This document shows positions 24,413 through 32,950 of a stretch of DNA of 64,000 nt, in pieces. Positions within the stretch are counted from its first letter, which is position 1. Each line of letters starts with the position of its first letter. The notes beneath the pieces were generated by a model. That model worked only from the letters and a program-made list of their open reading frames with translations. It was not told where the DNA came from and did no database searches. The stretch is from Sva-07 sp963828415. GTDB lineage: Bacteria > Actinomycetota > Acidimicrobiia > Acidimicrobiales > Ilumatobacteraceae. The translations under genes and the position numbers were made by a program. The stretch is from assembly GCA_963828415.1 (NCBI GenBank), contig CAWHEI010000001.1, positions 558,001 through 622,000 on the forward strand, in the 5' to 3' direction.

Positions 24413-25501
24413 ATGCTCTGCCAGGTGGAACGTGGCCTGACCGACACCTACGCAGCATCCCGACAGCGATTCCTCGACTCGGCGCACGACGCCGGCGCCG
24501 AGGTCGCATCGCATCCGCATCCCCTGCGCGGGATCGACGACGACGACCTCGCAATCGACGTCGCCTCGATCGGCCCACACGATGCCGAGTCGGTGCTACT
24601 CATCGTCTCGGGGACACACGGAGTCGAGGGCTTCACTGGTTCCGCGTTGCAGCACCAGTGGTTCCAGCAGCATGCGGCGCAGCGCCCGACCGACGTGCGC
24701 GTCGTGTTGGTCCACGCGCTCAATCCGTACGGGTTCGCCTGGGTCCGGCGCGTCAACGAGGACAACGTCGACCTCAACCGCAACTTCGTCGACTGGTCGC
24801 AACCTCCCCCGGCGAACGAGGACTACGGGGCACTGGCGCAGCTGTTGGTGCCGGACGATTGGGACGATGGCACCCAGGAGTCGACGACCTTGCAGCTGCT
24901 CGCCTATGCCGAGGAGGTCGGCTTTCCCCGTCTTCAGGCGGTGGTGAGCGGCGGGCAGTACACGCATCCGACCGGCGTGTTCTACGGCGGCGCGGGTCCC
25001 GTGTGGTCGCATCGATGGCTGACCGGGCACCTTGCCGAGCTCGTCGGATCGGCAACGAGAATGGGCCTCGTCGACCTGCACACCGGCCTCGGACCGTGGG
25101 GCCACGGCGAGTTGATCTCCCATGAGGGCGCCAACGACGCCGGCTACCGCCGCGGAACGGATTGGTGGGGAGAGGTGCGGTCGATGGTCGACGGCGAGAG
25201 TGTGTCTGCGCCGCTGAGCGGCGACTGGCTCGGGGCGCTCGACGAGCTCCTCCCCCACGTGGAGATCACCGCCGTCGCCCTCGAATTCGGCACGGTCGAC
25301 GTCGTCAGCGTGCTGCAGGCGTTGCGCGCGGATGCGGTGCTCCACGCTCACGGCGATGCTCGCGGCCCTGATGCTCCAGCGGTGCGCGCCCAGGTGCGCG
25401 CGGCGTTCGCCGACGACGATCCGGCGTGGTTCGATGCCGTGTCGGCCCGGTTCGACGGCGTCGTCAGCGCGGCTACGGCCGCCCTGCAGGGAGCTCACTG
25501 A
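24413..25501 (+). CDS. DUF2817 / M14-like carboxypeptidase family protein
   Basis: 362 residues. The zinc site is HGVEG (in GTHGVEGFTGSALQ), with a later His in LVDLHTGLGPWG; the substrate-side motif is NEDNVDLNRNFVDW and the catalytic Glu is in VALEFGT. These match DUF2817, a branch of the M14 metallocarboxypeptidase fold. No signal peptide is seen, so it is probably cytoplasmic. The start is uncertain: ATG 24413 (used) or GTG 24425. It is divergent from the amidohydrolase with a 30-bp gap. Confidence 0.8.
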   Translation: MLCQVERGLTDTYAASRQRFLDSAHDAGAEVASHPHPLRGIDDDDLAIDVASIGPHDAESVLLIVSGTHGVEGFTGSALQHQWFQQHAAQRPTDVRVVLVHALNPYGFAWVRRVNEDNVDLNRNFVDWSQPPPANEDYGALAQLLVPDDWDDGTQESTTLQLLAYAEEVGFPRLQAVVSGGQYTHPTGVFYGGAGPVWSHRWLTGHLAELVGSATRMGLVDLHTGLGPWGHGELISHEGANDAGYRRGTDWWGEVRSMVDGESVSAPLSGDWLGALDELLPHVEITAVALEFGTVDVVSVLQALRADAVLHAHGDARGPDAPAVRAQVRAAFADDDPAWFDAVSARFDGVVSAATAALQGAH

Positions 25502-25506
25502 CCGGG

Positions 25507-25535
25507 TTCACATCGATCTTGGTACCCACTAGGGT
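25507..25535 (+). promoter_or_regulatory. Promoter of a leaderless membrane-protein gene
   Basis: TTCACA (25507-25512) and TAGGGT (25530-25535) with a 17-bp spacer. The start codon GTG 25542 is 6 nt after the -10 box. Confidence 0.6.
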
Positions 25536-25541
25536 ATCTGC

Positions 25542-26042
25542 GTGATCGACGTCGACGAGCTGGCCTCCCCGCCGCGATCCAGCGCGTTCGACACCATCCG
25601 GTCGTGGTCGCCACGCCACCTGCTCGTGGCCACTGGTGCCGCCGTGCTCGTCGCCCTGGCGATTGGACTGCCGACCGACGTGATCCCCAACCCGGTGTTC
25701 GGCCGGCCGGTTCCCGTCACGTGGTGGTCGTATCCAACCCTGGCCGTCACCGCCGTACTCGGCGGACTCCTCGCGGCGACCTACGTCAGCGACCGATCGG
25801 CGGCGCCGACAACGCTCGACGACATGGACACTCCGACTCGGCGCGGCGGCATCGCCGGTCTGCTGTCGTTCTTCGCCGTCGGATGCCCGGTCTGCAACAA
25901 GCTGGTCATCGTGGCGCTCGGAACCACCGGCGCACGCCAGTGGTTCGAGCCGATCCAACCAGCGTTGGCGGTTGCGTCGATCGTGCTGCTCGCGTGGGCG
26001 GTGCGGGCGCGACTCCGCTCAGCAACGGCCTGCTCGATCTGA
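25542..26042 (+). CDS. Small membrane protein with an intramembrane CPVCNK motif
   Basis: 166 residues with four likely membrane segments (LLVATGAAVLVALAIGL, YPTLAVTAVLGGLLAATYV, GIAGLLSFFAVGCPVCNKLVIVALG, ALAVASIVLLAWAVRARL). The CPVCNK sequence is a C-x2-C pair in or at the edge of the third segment, like redox or metal-binding pairs. A 14-residue charged loop precedes it. I know no function for this type. Other genes nearby give no hint. Confidence 0.6.
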   Translation: MIDVDELASPPRSSAFDTIRSWSPRHLLVATGAAVLVALAIGLPTDVIPNPVFGRPVPVTWWSYPTLAVTAVLGGLLAATYVSDRSAAPTTLDDMDTPTRRGGIAGLLSFFAVGCPVCNKLVIVALGTTGARQWFEPIQPALAVASIVLLAWAVRARLRSATACSI

Positions 26043-26102
26043 CCGCCGGTGCCGCAGACGGGCCACTCAGGTGAACACGAGCCTGCGTGCCATCATCGAA
26101 CG

Positions 26103-26984
26103 GTGCCCCTTCTCCGCTTGACCCTGATCGCCGCACTCGTACTGGCCGGGGTCGCCTGCGAGACGATCGATGACGAGTCGGGCGACACAGTCGACCGTGC
26201 CGCCGCGGAACTGACGGGCGTCGATTGCTCCGAGACGGCACTCAACGACGGTGACGAGGAGTACGTCTTCACGTCGGCGTACCGTGTCGATGACGGCGAG
26301 CTGGGGGCGCTGTGCTTCGGTGACGCCGACCCGATCGTCGTCGATGCATGGGAGTCGTTGGCGATGATCACCCCGACTGCCCAGCTGTCAGATCTGGTGT
26401 TGTTCGGCGGGTTCGAACCCGACGGACCTCCTGCCGACGAGACGCTGGCATTCGTCAATGCCGTCGACAGCGACGGCTCTGGCTTCCAGATGTCGATCAA
26501 CACGATCGACGCGGCGGCCGACCCCGACGAGTTGCTGCTCACGATCGCACACGAGTTCTCCCACGTGTTCACCGCCACCGGCGACCAGCTCGATCGCAGC
26601 GACGAGGCGATCGACACCTGCGTCACCTACTTCAACGGCGAGGGCTGCTATCTCGACGATTCGCTGATGGCCGCATGGATCGTAGAGTTCTGGGACCCCG
26701 AAGTGCTCGCCGGCGTCGATCCAGCTGAGGAGTCCGTCGACGACGCCGATGCCCGATGTGCCGACGACGACGGTTTCTTCGGTCCGTATGCCGCCACGAA
26801 CCCGGAGGAGGACTTCGCCGAGGCGTTCAGTGCGTTCGTGTTCGCTGTCGAGCCGGCAGCCGACGGCCAGGCAGAGCGACTCGACTGGATCGCGACGCAA
26901 CCGGGCCTCGTCGAGTTCCGTGACAACGCCGAGCTGGCCGGCATGTCGCCGCTGTTCAACAACTTCGACATCTGCGGATTCTGA
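26103..26984 (+). CDS. Putative exported lipoprotein with HEFSH zinc-metalloprotease motif
   Basis: 293 residues from GTG 26103. The N-terminus (LTLIAALVLAGVACET) looks like a lipoprotein signal with Cys at about 19, although the lipobox (GVAC) is weak. LLLTIAHEFSHVFTATGDQ contains HExxH, and NPEEDFAEAFSAFVFAVEPA further on could supply the third zinc ligand (E/D-x-AEAF). Paired Cys are present in the middle (TCVTYFNGEGCYLDD) and at the end. A secreted metallopeptidase is likely; the family is not recognised. Confidence 0.6.
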   Translation: MPLLRLTLIAALVLAGVACETIDDESGDTVDRAAAELTGVDCSETALNDGDEEYVFTSAYRVDDGELGALCFGDADPIVVDAWESLAMITPTAQLSDLVLFGGFEPDGPPADETLAFVNAVDSDGSGFQMSINTIDAAADPDELLLTIAHEFSHVFTATGDQLDRSDEAIDTCVTYFNGEGCYLDDSLMAAWIVEFWDPEVLAGVDPAEESVDDADARCADDDGFFGPYAATNPEEDFAEAFSAFVFAVEPAADGQAERLDWIATQPGLVEFRDNAELAGMSPLFNNFDICGF

Positions 26985-27020
26985 CGACCGACGCCACAAC
27001 GCGCTGCGTACGATCAGATG

Positions 27021-28112
27021 ATGCGTCGGCGACTCGACCTGCTCGTCGCCTCGGTCGTCGTCGCCACCATGGCCGCGTGCTCGACGGCCGAGGACGCCAG
27101 TGTCGACACGGCGGCGAACAGCGTGGCATCGGCTGCGACGACCCCCACGACCACCGTTGCCCCGACGACCACCCGTGCGCCGACCACGACCGTAGCGCCG
27201 ACCACGACCATCACACCCGAAGGGACCGCACTGGCCCTGTGTGCGAACGAGACGACGTTCGAGCTCGGCCAGGTCGCTGACGCCACGCTCGACGAAGCGT
27301 CCGGGCTCGCCGCCAGCCGCCGCCACCGTGGCGTGGTCTGGGCGCACAACGACGGCAACGAACGCCCAGGGCTGTTTGCGCTGGGCGACGACGGCGCCGA
27401 CCTCGGTTTCCATCCGCTCATGCTCGACGGCGTGGTCGATGTCGAAGACATGGCGATGATCTCGGGCTCGGAGGGCGATGAGATCCTGTTGGCTGACATC
27501 GGCGACAACGGCGCCAGCCGCCCGTCGATCCGCATGTACCGCTTCGCCGAGCCCGAACCAGCGGTGATCGCTCCGATCGCCGATGTCGAGGTGCTGGAGT
27601 ACACCTACCCGGACCGGGCCCACAACGCCGAGGTGATCCTGGTCGACGAGGTCAATCGGAGCATCGTGATCGTCACGAAGGAGCAGCGACGCGTCGACGG
27701 CATTCCCGCCGAGCTCGGTCCCACTGCGCCGTCGTTCGTGTTCGAGGGGCCGCTCGACATCAGCGGCAACGAGCCGGTGGAGCTGGCGTTCGTCGGGATG
27801 CTCGACGCTCCGCTGCTCGAGACCCGAACGGTGGCTGATCCTCCCCACCCGATCACCACGCTGGGCTTCGGCGGGCTTCCCACCGGCGGCGACGTCTCCT
27901 CCGACGGCGCTCTGATCGCGCTGCGCACCTACGAGACCGTCTGGGTGTGGCCACGGCTGACCGGAACCAGCGTTGCCCACTCGCTGGCATCGGATCCGTG
28001 TCAGGCCCGAGTGGCAGCCGAAAATCAAGGCGAAGCAGTTGCCTTTCGCCACGCGACGCTGATCACGATGAGCGAAGGGGCCAACCCGTTCCTGTTCGAA
28101 CTGCGCCCCTGA
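27021..28112 (+). CDS. Putative lipoprotein with Thr-rich linker and propeller-like domain
   Basis: 363 residues. The signal is LLVASVVVATMAACS, with Cys about 20 as the lipidation site. A Thr/Pro-rich linker of about 45 residues (PTTTVAPTTTRAPTTT) follows, then a globular domain with repeated strands and DxGDN-like turns (ILLADIGDNGASRPSIRMYR, IVIVTKEQRR), suggesting a six- or seven-bladed propeller like esterase or PQQ-type folds. ATG 27021 is chosen (TACGAT 27009-27014 is 6 nt before it); ATG 27018 is one codon upstream. No catalytic motif is visible. Confidence 0.6.
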   Translation: MRRRLDLLVASVVVATMAACSTAEDASVDTAANSVASAATTPTTTVAPTTTRAPTTTVAPTTTITPEGTALALCANETTFELGQVADATLDEASGLAASRRHRGVVWAHNDGNERPGLFALGDDGADLGFHPLMLDGVVDVEDMAMISGSEGDEILLADIGDNGASRPSIRMYRFAEPEPAVIAPIADVEVLEYTYPDRAHNAEVILVDEVNRSIVIVTKEQRRVDGIPAELGPTAPSFVFEGPLDISGNEPVELAFVGMLDAPLLETRTVADPPHPITTLGFGGLPTGGDVSSDGALIALRTYETVWVWPRLTGTSVAHSLASDPCQARVAAENQGEAVAFRHATLITMSEGANPFLFELRP

Positions 28113-28144
28113 CGGCGCGCCGGTCGGGCGGTACCCTGCGACCG

Positions 28145-28537
28145 ATGTCGAATGACCAGGCCCCCGCGCTCACCGTCCTCGGCCACGACGTGCGGCACGC
28201 CATCGAGCACGTCGAGGTGTTCCCCGCCCCGGACCACGTGACGACCGTGCGGATGACCACGGACGAGCTGACCTCGGTGTGTCCGGTCACCCGGCAGCCC
28301 GACCTGGCGACGCTCGAGATCGTGTACCGGCCCGATCGGTGGTGCATCGAATCGAAGAGCCTGAAGCTGTACCTGTGGGGATTTCGTGACCGGGCCGTGT
28401 TCGTCGAAGCGCTCGCTGCGGAGATCGCCGACGAGGTGATGTACACCGTTGCACCGCACCACGTCAGCGTGGTCCTCACTCAGCGCCCTCGCGGCGGGAT
28501 CGAAGTCCAAGCGACTGCTGAACGGAGTCGCGCATGA
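28145..28537 (+). CDS. queF: NADPH-dependent preQ0 reductase QueF
   Basis: 130 residues, the short unimodular form. TSVCPVTRQPDLATLEIVY contains the catalytic Cys46 and Asp53; WCIESKSLKLYLWGFRD is the QueF-specific ESKSLK box. It reduces 7-cyano-7-deazaguanine to preQ1 in queuosine biosynthesis. Other que genes are not in the window. TACCCT lies 7 nt before the ATG (28132-28137). Its stop overlaps the start of the next gene (ATGA). Confidence 0.93.
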   Translation: MSNDQAPALTVLGHDVRHAIEHVEVFPAPDHVTTVRMTTDELTSVCPVTRQPDLATLEIVYRPDRWCIESKSLKLYLWGFRDRAVFVEALAAEIADEVMYTVAPHHVSVVLTQRPRGGIEVQATAERSRA

Positions 28538-29205
28538 CGGCGCCGGCACCGACCACACTCGTCCTGATCCGCCACGGCGAGTCCAACGTCACGGTCAACC
28601 GCATCATCGGTGGCTACCGCACGTGCAGCGGTCTCTCCGAACTCGGTCGACTGCAGGCCGATCGCCTCCGCGACCGCCTCGCAACCACGGGTGAGCTGGC
28701 CGCCGATGTGCTGATCGCCAGCAACTTCCAGCGAGCGCTCGAAACCGCAGAGGCGATCGCACCAGCGTTCGGTGCCCCGACCATCGACATCGATCCCGGG
28801 TTCGGCGAGCACGACCCCGGGCCCGAGATCGACGGGATGACCTTCGAGAGCTACGTGGACCGATTCGGCGCGCCCGACTGGAGCGACCCGGACGTCGAGG
28901 TCTTTCCTGGCGGCGAGACGATCGCAGCATTCCACGCCAGGGTCGGAGCGGCCCTGGCGGCAACCGTCGAGACACACCGAGGCCGTTCGATCGTGATCGC
29001 TTGCCACGGTGGCGTCATCGACGCCACGTTCCGCCACCTGCTGCGGACCGCGTCGACCGGCAGCTTCGAGCTGCACACGCTCAACACGTCACTCACCGAG
29101 TTCACCTCGGCGCCGTCCGGCGAGTGGCGACTCAAGCGCTACAACGATTCGGCCCACCTCCACGGGCTGCCCGCGGAGACGCCACGCGCCACGCCGACCT
29201 CTTGA
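28534..29205 (+). CDS. Histidine phosphatase superfamily (phosphoglycerate-mutase-like) protein
   Basis: 223 residues. LVLIRHGESNVT is the RHG motif with the phosphorylated His; the second His is in VIACHGGVID, and the acid is in GFGEHDPG (E/D). SNFQRALETAEAI is the RAxxTA block. The acid-rich middle (DVEVFPGGETIAAFHARV) is the usual GES box. It should remove phosphate from a small metabolite; substrate unknown. It is coupled to queF by a 4-base overlap. Confidence 0.88.
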   Translation: MTAPAPTTLVLIRHGESNVTVNRIIGGYRTCSGLSELGRLQADRLRDRLATTGELAADVLIASNFQRALETAEAIAPAFGAPTIDIDPGFGEHDPGPEIDGMTFESYVDRFGAPDWSDPDVEVFPGGETIAAFHARVGAALAATVETHRGRSIVIACHGGVIDATFRHLLRTASTGSFELHTLNTSLTEFTSAPSGEWRLKRYNDSAHLHGLPAETPRATPTS

Positions 29206-29214
29206 CTGGCGGTG

Positions 29215-29271
29215 CGCAGTTCTCGACGGATCTGGTCGCGACAGCCGAAGCCAGATCCGGCGAGAATTGCG
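29215..29271. terminator. 21-bp-stem hairpin between convergent genes
   Basis: 29215-29235 pairs with 29251-29271 over 21 positions with one A-G mismatch and one G-T, around a 15-nt loop. It holds the perfect core CGGATCTGG/CCAGATCCG. It lies between the convergent histidine phosphatase and DUF6285-like genes. There is no U-run, so it is a likely bidirectional barrier rather than a classic intrinsic terminator. Confidence 0.5.
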
Positions 29272-29299
29272 TCGGGTGGTCCGACTGCGTGACTGCGGC

Positions 29300-29767
29300 T
29301 CAGCCGCGGCCGACGAGGCGCCAGTTGGCGCGCACCACCGTCTCGCGTTCGGCGCGACGCAGTCGGAGGATCTCGATGCCCCGCTCGCGCAGCGGCCGCT
29401 GTTCGGGGTCGGCCATACAGGCTTCGAGAGCGCACGACAGCGCTTCGGACATCAGGTTGTAGTCGCCGGCGAGAGCATCGAGTTCGAGCGATCCGCTGCG
29501 CCCCGAGCGGCCCGCTTCCAGCGCGGCGATCGTCGCCTGGTCGCCGGTGACATCAGCGACGTCGGCGGCGTACGCCTCGATCTCGTCGATCTCCTCGACC
29601 ATCCAGGCGATCTCCGCGCCGGACCGAACGGCGCACTGTTCGAGGATGATGTCGATCTGTTCCAGGGCGACCTTTGCCGTTGCGGTGTGGACCTCGGGGC
29701 CGACCACTTCGGTGAGTTCGTGGCGGACATCGCGCAGGAGTTGTGCGGTGGTGGGACGGACGATCAT
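29300..29767 (-). CDS. DUF6285-like protein, partner of the phosphotransferase
   Basis: 155 residues, almost all helix. RPTTAQLLRDVRHELTEVVG and ATAKVALEQIDIILEQ resemble DUF6285, a small protein commonly encoded right after an APH-like phosphotransferase in acyl-CoA gene clusters. Its ATG overlaps the upstream stop (ATGA), so it is made together with that enzyme. Function unknown; a complex with the kinase is likely given the coupling. Confidence 0.65.
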   Translation of the reverse strand: MIVRPTTAQLLRDVRHELTEVVGPEVHTATAKVALEQIDIILEQCAVRSGAEIAWMVEEIDEIEAYAADVADVTGDQATIAALEAGRSGRSGSLELDALAGDYNLMSEALSCALEACMADPEQRPLRERGIEILRLRRAERETVVRANWRLVGRG

Positions 29768-30828
29768 GACGACGCTCCTTCAGCGGCGGCGGCCATCGCG
29801 TCGAATGCTGCCTGCATCCCGGAGATGGCGTTGATGAAGTTGTCGTGGCCGAACGAGATCGATCCGATCTGCAATGCGGTCATCGCACCGGAGTTCTCGC
29901 CGAGTGCGAACTTGTCGAGCTGCGAGCAGATCGTGCCGAGAATCTTGATCGACGACAGCACGGTGAAATAGCCGACCGTGAGCTGGTTCACCTCGGCCTC
30001 GCCGAATCCAGTGACCTCACGGTAGGCCGCGAGGAAGGCCTCCGGATCGACCTCGTAGAGATTCGGGCCTGCCGCCGTGGAGTAGATGTTGTACCAGCCG
30101 AGGTCTTCGCGCGGGTCGCCGATGGCGGCGAACTCCCAGTCGACGACGAGGTAGTTGTCGTGGTGGTCGATCATCACGTTCGGCGCCTGCGGGTCGCCAT
30201 GCGTGAGACGAAGCGGCAGCGGCGGCGGCTTGTTGGCGTCGAGCCACGCGGCGATGTAGCGCCACGTCGGATCGCTGTTGACGCTGGCCGACTCGTAGTG
30301 ACGCCAGGTGGCGATCAGCTCGTCGATCCGGGCATCCCAGCTCTCGGGATGTGGCATCGCGTCGGGGAGTTGGTCGGGAGTGATCGTGTGGATCTGACCC
30401 CACAGGCGGGCGAGGCGGGTCGGGTGGTCGCCGTACTCGGCCATGTCCTCGATCAGCGATTGCAGCGACCCACCGGTCACGTGGTCCATCACGATCGCCT
30501 TGGTTCCGAGGTGCTCGCCCGTCGCGTCGTAGTAACGCGCCGGCGGGATCGGAATGACGCCGAGCTCAGTGAGCATCTTCAGCACCGCCCACTCGTGGTC
30601 GCGATCGGTCTCGATCATCGAGTGTCCCGCGGGCGGATCGCCACGAAGCACGACGTTCTCCTCCAACGACACGCCGTCGTTGGTGTAGCGGACCCTCGCT
30701 CGCGCCATCGAGCGGCTGTACCCGCCCGCCATCGGCTCGTACTCGGTGACTTCGATCAGCTCGACATCGGCCCGATGGCGTCGCAGAAACTCGGCCAGCA
30801 TCCCCGGCATGGCGTCGTGATCGTGCAC
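29764..30828 (-). CDS. APH-fold phosphotransferase
   Basis: 354 residues. THGDPQAPNVMID is the Brenner motif (HGD-x4-N) with the catalytic Asp, and VVDWEFAAIGDPREDLGWY is the metal-binding DW/DP loop. This family phosphorylates small hydroxy-metabolites or acyl-CoA-linked substrates; a close group works with acyl-CoA dehydrogenases (ACAD10/11-like). Antibiotic resistance is not implied. GTG 30828 is chosen because AAGGGGGTT lies 6 nt upstream. Confidence 0.82.
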   Translation of the reverse strand: MHDHDAMPGMLAEFLRRHRADVELIEVTEYEPMAGGYSRSMARARVRYTNDGVSLEENVVLRGDPPAGHSMIETDRDHEWAVLKMLTELGVIPIPPARYYDATGEHLGTKAIVMDHVTGGSLQSLIEDMAEYGDHPTRLARLWGQIHTITPDQLPDAMPHPESWDARIDELIATWRHYESASVNSDPTWRYIAAWLDANKPPPLPLRLTHGDPQAPNVMIDHHDNYLVVDWEFAAIGDPREDLGWYNIYSTAAGPNLYEVDPEAFLAAYREVTGFGEAEVNQLTVGYFTVLSSIKILGTICSQLDKFALGENSGAMTALQIGSISFGHDNFINAISGMQAAFDAMAAAAEGASS

Positions 30829-31083
30829 GGTGAACCCCCTTCGTTCGGTCGTGGACGCTAGCCACCCGTCGCTGCCTGTGACGATTCAGTCGGAGGCTCG
30901 GTGAAGGCTCTGCTTGCAGTCTTCGCCGAGCTGGGTGCTGGCAATGGCATTGCGGTACCAACAGTGGATGGACCTGGAAACAAGACCGATCCTGACGATC
31001 GAGGATGCGAGGCCCGCGATCGGAACAGTGTTCGGCTGAACCCCGAACCGCTTGCTGTCGAGAGTCGTCGGCATCGCGAGCGC
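30829..31083. other. Gap between phosphotransferase and tRNA, nothing recognised
   Basis: About 255 bases with no supported gene. An 81-codon open frame at 30901-31146 runs into the tRNA and has no ribosome-binding site. Confidence 0.5.
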
Positions 31084-31121
31084 AAAACAGGGGCTCCGCC
31101 TGCCGGCGAAGCCCCCTGTTG
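31084..31121 (-). terminator. Intrinsic terminator after tRNA-Pro
   Basis: On the minus strand AACAGGGGGCTTCGCC pairs with GGCGGAGCCCCTGTT, with a short GGCA loop, followed by TTTT. It directly follows the tRNA. Confidence 0.75.
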
Positions 31122-31127
31122 CATTCG

Positions 31128-31201
31128 TCGGGCTGACAGGATTTGAACCTGCGACCCCCTGTCCCCCAGACAGGTGCGCTACCAAGCTGCGCCACAGCCC
31201 G
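31128..31201 (-). tRNA. tRNA-Pro (anticodon GGG)
   Basis: 74 nt on the minus strand. Acceptor stem CGGGCTG/CAGCCCG with discriminator A; D arm GCGC-AGCTTGGTA-GCGC; anticodon arm CCTGT-CTGGGGG-ACAGG giving anticodon GGG; T arm GCAGG-TTCAAAT-CCTGT. No CCA is encoded. Reads CCC and, by wobble, CCT codons. Confidence 0.97.
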
Positions 31202-31309
31202 TATGCATGTGGAGCGTGGACTCTATCGACCGCTCGGGCATCTCCCTGCCCGTTTGCGTGACGATTTGGGTGAGCCGGGTCACCCGAATCGCAACTCAAA
31301 CGTCCTTGG

Positions 31310-31513
31310 TCAGGTGACGATCTCCACGAAACGCCAGCCGAGGTAGACGACGAGCGCGACGACCATCAGTTTGAAGTGCCACGGGGTCCTCTCGTCGTCG
31401 GCCTTGCCCGACGGCGTGGGTTCCTCGACGACTCGACCACAGCTCGGACAGGTGCCATCGTCGTTCATCGAGTTCGGCGTCCAGTACTTGGCGCATTCCT
31501 CACACCACGGCAT
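31310..31513 (-). CDS. Tiny zinc-ribbon plus single-membrane-helix protein
   Basis: 67 residues. A zinc ribbon CEEC...CPSCG at the N-terminus is followed by a charged stretch and one hydrophobic segment (LMVVALVVYLGWRFVEIV). It starts 31 bp after the Der stop on the same strand, so it probably belongs to the DUF512-der operon. The role is unknown. Confidence 0.65.
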   Translation of the reverse strand: MPWCEECAKYWTPNSMNDDGTCPSCGRVVEEPTPSGKADDERTPWHFKLMVVALVVYLGWRFVEIVT

Positions 31514-31543
31514 CAGCTCTCCTCAGGACCATCCGACGCGATG

Positions 31544-32950
31544 TCACTGGCGCTTGCGGACGCGCATCTTGATCGCCGTGGCGCCGAGACCGAACTCCTC
31601 GCGGATCGTTCGCTCGATGTAGCGCAGGTAGTGCTGCGGGACATCGCGGTTGACGAACAGCGTGAACGTCGGAGGGTCGATCGCACCCTGCACGGCATAC
31701 AGGATCTTGGCGCCGCCACCGATCGGCTGCCGTTGCTGGGCTGCAGCGATCACCTTGTTGACGTCACGGGTCGGCACCCGGGTGTGGTACTGCCCGATCG
31801 CCTCGGTCAAACGCGGGTGCAGCTTGTCGACGTTCTTGCCGGTGAGCGCGGAGATCTTCAGCACCGAGCTGTCGGCAACGAACCCCAGCATTCGGGTGAC
31901 TTCGGCCTGGATCTCGAGGCGTTCCTCGGTGCCGACCAGGTCCCACTTGTTGAGGATCAGCACGATCGGACAGCCCGCTGCGTCGACGCGCTCGGCCAGG
32001 CGTTGATCCTGGGCGGTGACGCCGACGGTGGCGTCGATCACGAGCAGCGCCACGTCGGCGTCGTCGATCGAACGCAGCGCCCGAACGAACGAGTAGTACT
32101 CGGCGGAGTCGTCGATCTTGCCCTTGCGGCGCATGCCGGCGGTGTCGATGAACACGATCGGGCCGTCTGCAGTGTCGACCATGGTGTCGATCGAGTCGCG
32201 AGTGGTACCGGCGAGGTCGTGGACGACCGAGCGGTCGGCGCCGACCAAGCGGTTGAACAGCGTGCTCTTGCCCACGTTCGGGCGCCCGACGATGGCCACG
32301 CGCGGGACGGCGGCCTCCGCCTCGGCAGCAGCTTCGGCGTCGTCGTCGTCTTCGGGCCGCCACGGGTCGATCGGCTTGTTGATCGGTTGGCGAAGATGCT
32401 CGGGGAACCGCTCGAGCACGATGTCGAGCAGGTCGCCGGCACGACGGCCGTGCAGCGCACTGACCGGGACCGGCTCACCGATGCCCAGGCTCATGAACTC
32501 CCACATCTCGGCTTCGCGGCGCTCGTTGTCGGACTTGTTGGCGACGACGACCACCTGCGTCTTCGACCGTCGGATCCAGTTCGCGATCTGCTGATCGTCA
32601 TCGGTGAGCCCGACCGAGGCGTCGACCACGAACAACACCACGTCGGCGTCCTTGACGGCGGCTTCCACCTGACGGCTCACCTTGGCGTCGAGCTCGTCGC
32701 CTCCCGGCATCCACCCGCCGGTGTCGACGACGCGGAACGGCACGTCGAGCCATTCGGCGTCGAGTTCCTTGCGGTCGCGGGTGATTCCCGGCCGGTCCTC
32801 GACGATCGCCTGCTGGCTTCCGACGATGCGGTTGAACAGCGTGCTCTTGCCCACGTTGGGACGCCCGATGATGACGACGGTCGCAACCTCGGCGTCGCCC
32901 CCGGTCTCGTCTGCGATGTCTTCTGGGGTGTCGTTGTCGATGTCGGTCAC
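31544..32950 (-). CDS. der: Ribosome-assembly GTPase Der (EngA)
   Basis: 468 residues with two G domains. The first has IIGRPNVGKSTLFNR, DRPGITRDR, DTGGW and NKSD; the second has IVGRPNVGKSTLFNR, AGTTRDS, DTAGMRRKGK and NKWD, followed by the KH-like C-terminal domain (NKVIAAAQQRQP to RTIREEFGLGATAIKMRVRK). Der helps mature the 50S subunit. The N-terminus is extended by an acidic stretch of about 25 residues. GTG 32950 overlaps the DUF512 stop (GTGA). Confidence 0.96.
   Translation of the reverse strand: MTDIDNDTPEDIADETGGDAEVATVVIIGRPNVGKSTLFNRIVGSQQAIVEDRPGITRDRKELDAEWLDVPFRVVDTGGWMPGGDELDAKVSRQVEAAVKDADVVLFVVDASVGLTDDDQQIANWIRRSKTQVVVVANKSDNERREAEMWEFMSLGIGEPVPVSALHGRRAGDLLDIVLERFPEHLRQPINKPIDPWRPEDDDDAEAAAEAEAAVPRVAIVGRPNVGKSTLFNRLVGADRSVVHDLAGTTRDSIDTMVDTADGPIVFIDTAGMRRKGKIDDSAEYYSFVRALRSIDDADVALLVIDATVGVTAQDQRLAERVDAAGCPIVLILNKWDLVGTEERLEIQAEVTRMLGFVADSSVLKISALTGKNVDKLHPRLTEAIGQYHTRVPTRDVNKVIAAAQQRQPIGGGAKILYAVQGAIDPPTFTLFVNRDVPQHYLRYIERTIREEFGLGATAIKMRVRKRQ

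Noticed and set aside
29764..30828. Calling the APH-fold protein an aminoglycoside-resistance enzyme.
   Set aside because: The Brenner motif is general; the DUF6285-like partner and lipid-type context point to metabolism.
30901..31146. Possible 81-residue gene before the tRNA.
   Set aside because: Runs into the tRNA and its terminator, no ribosome-binding site, no leaderless box and no recognisable domain.
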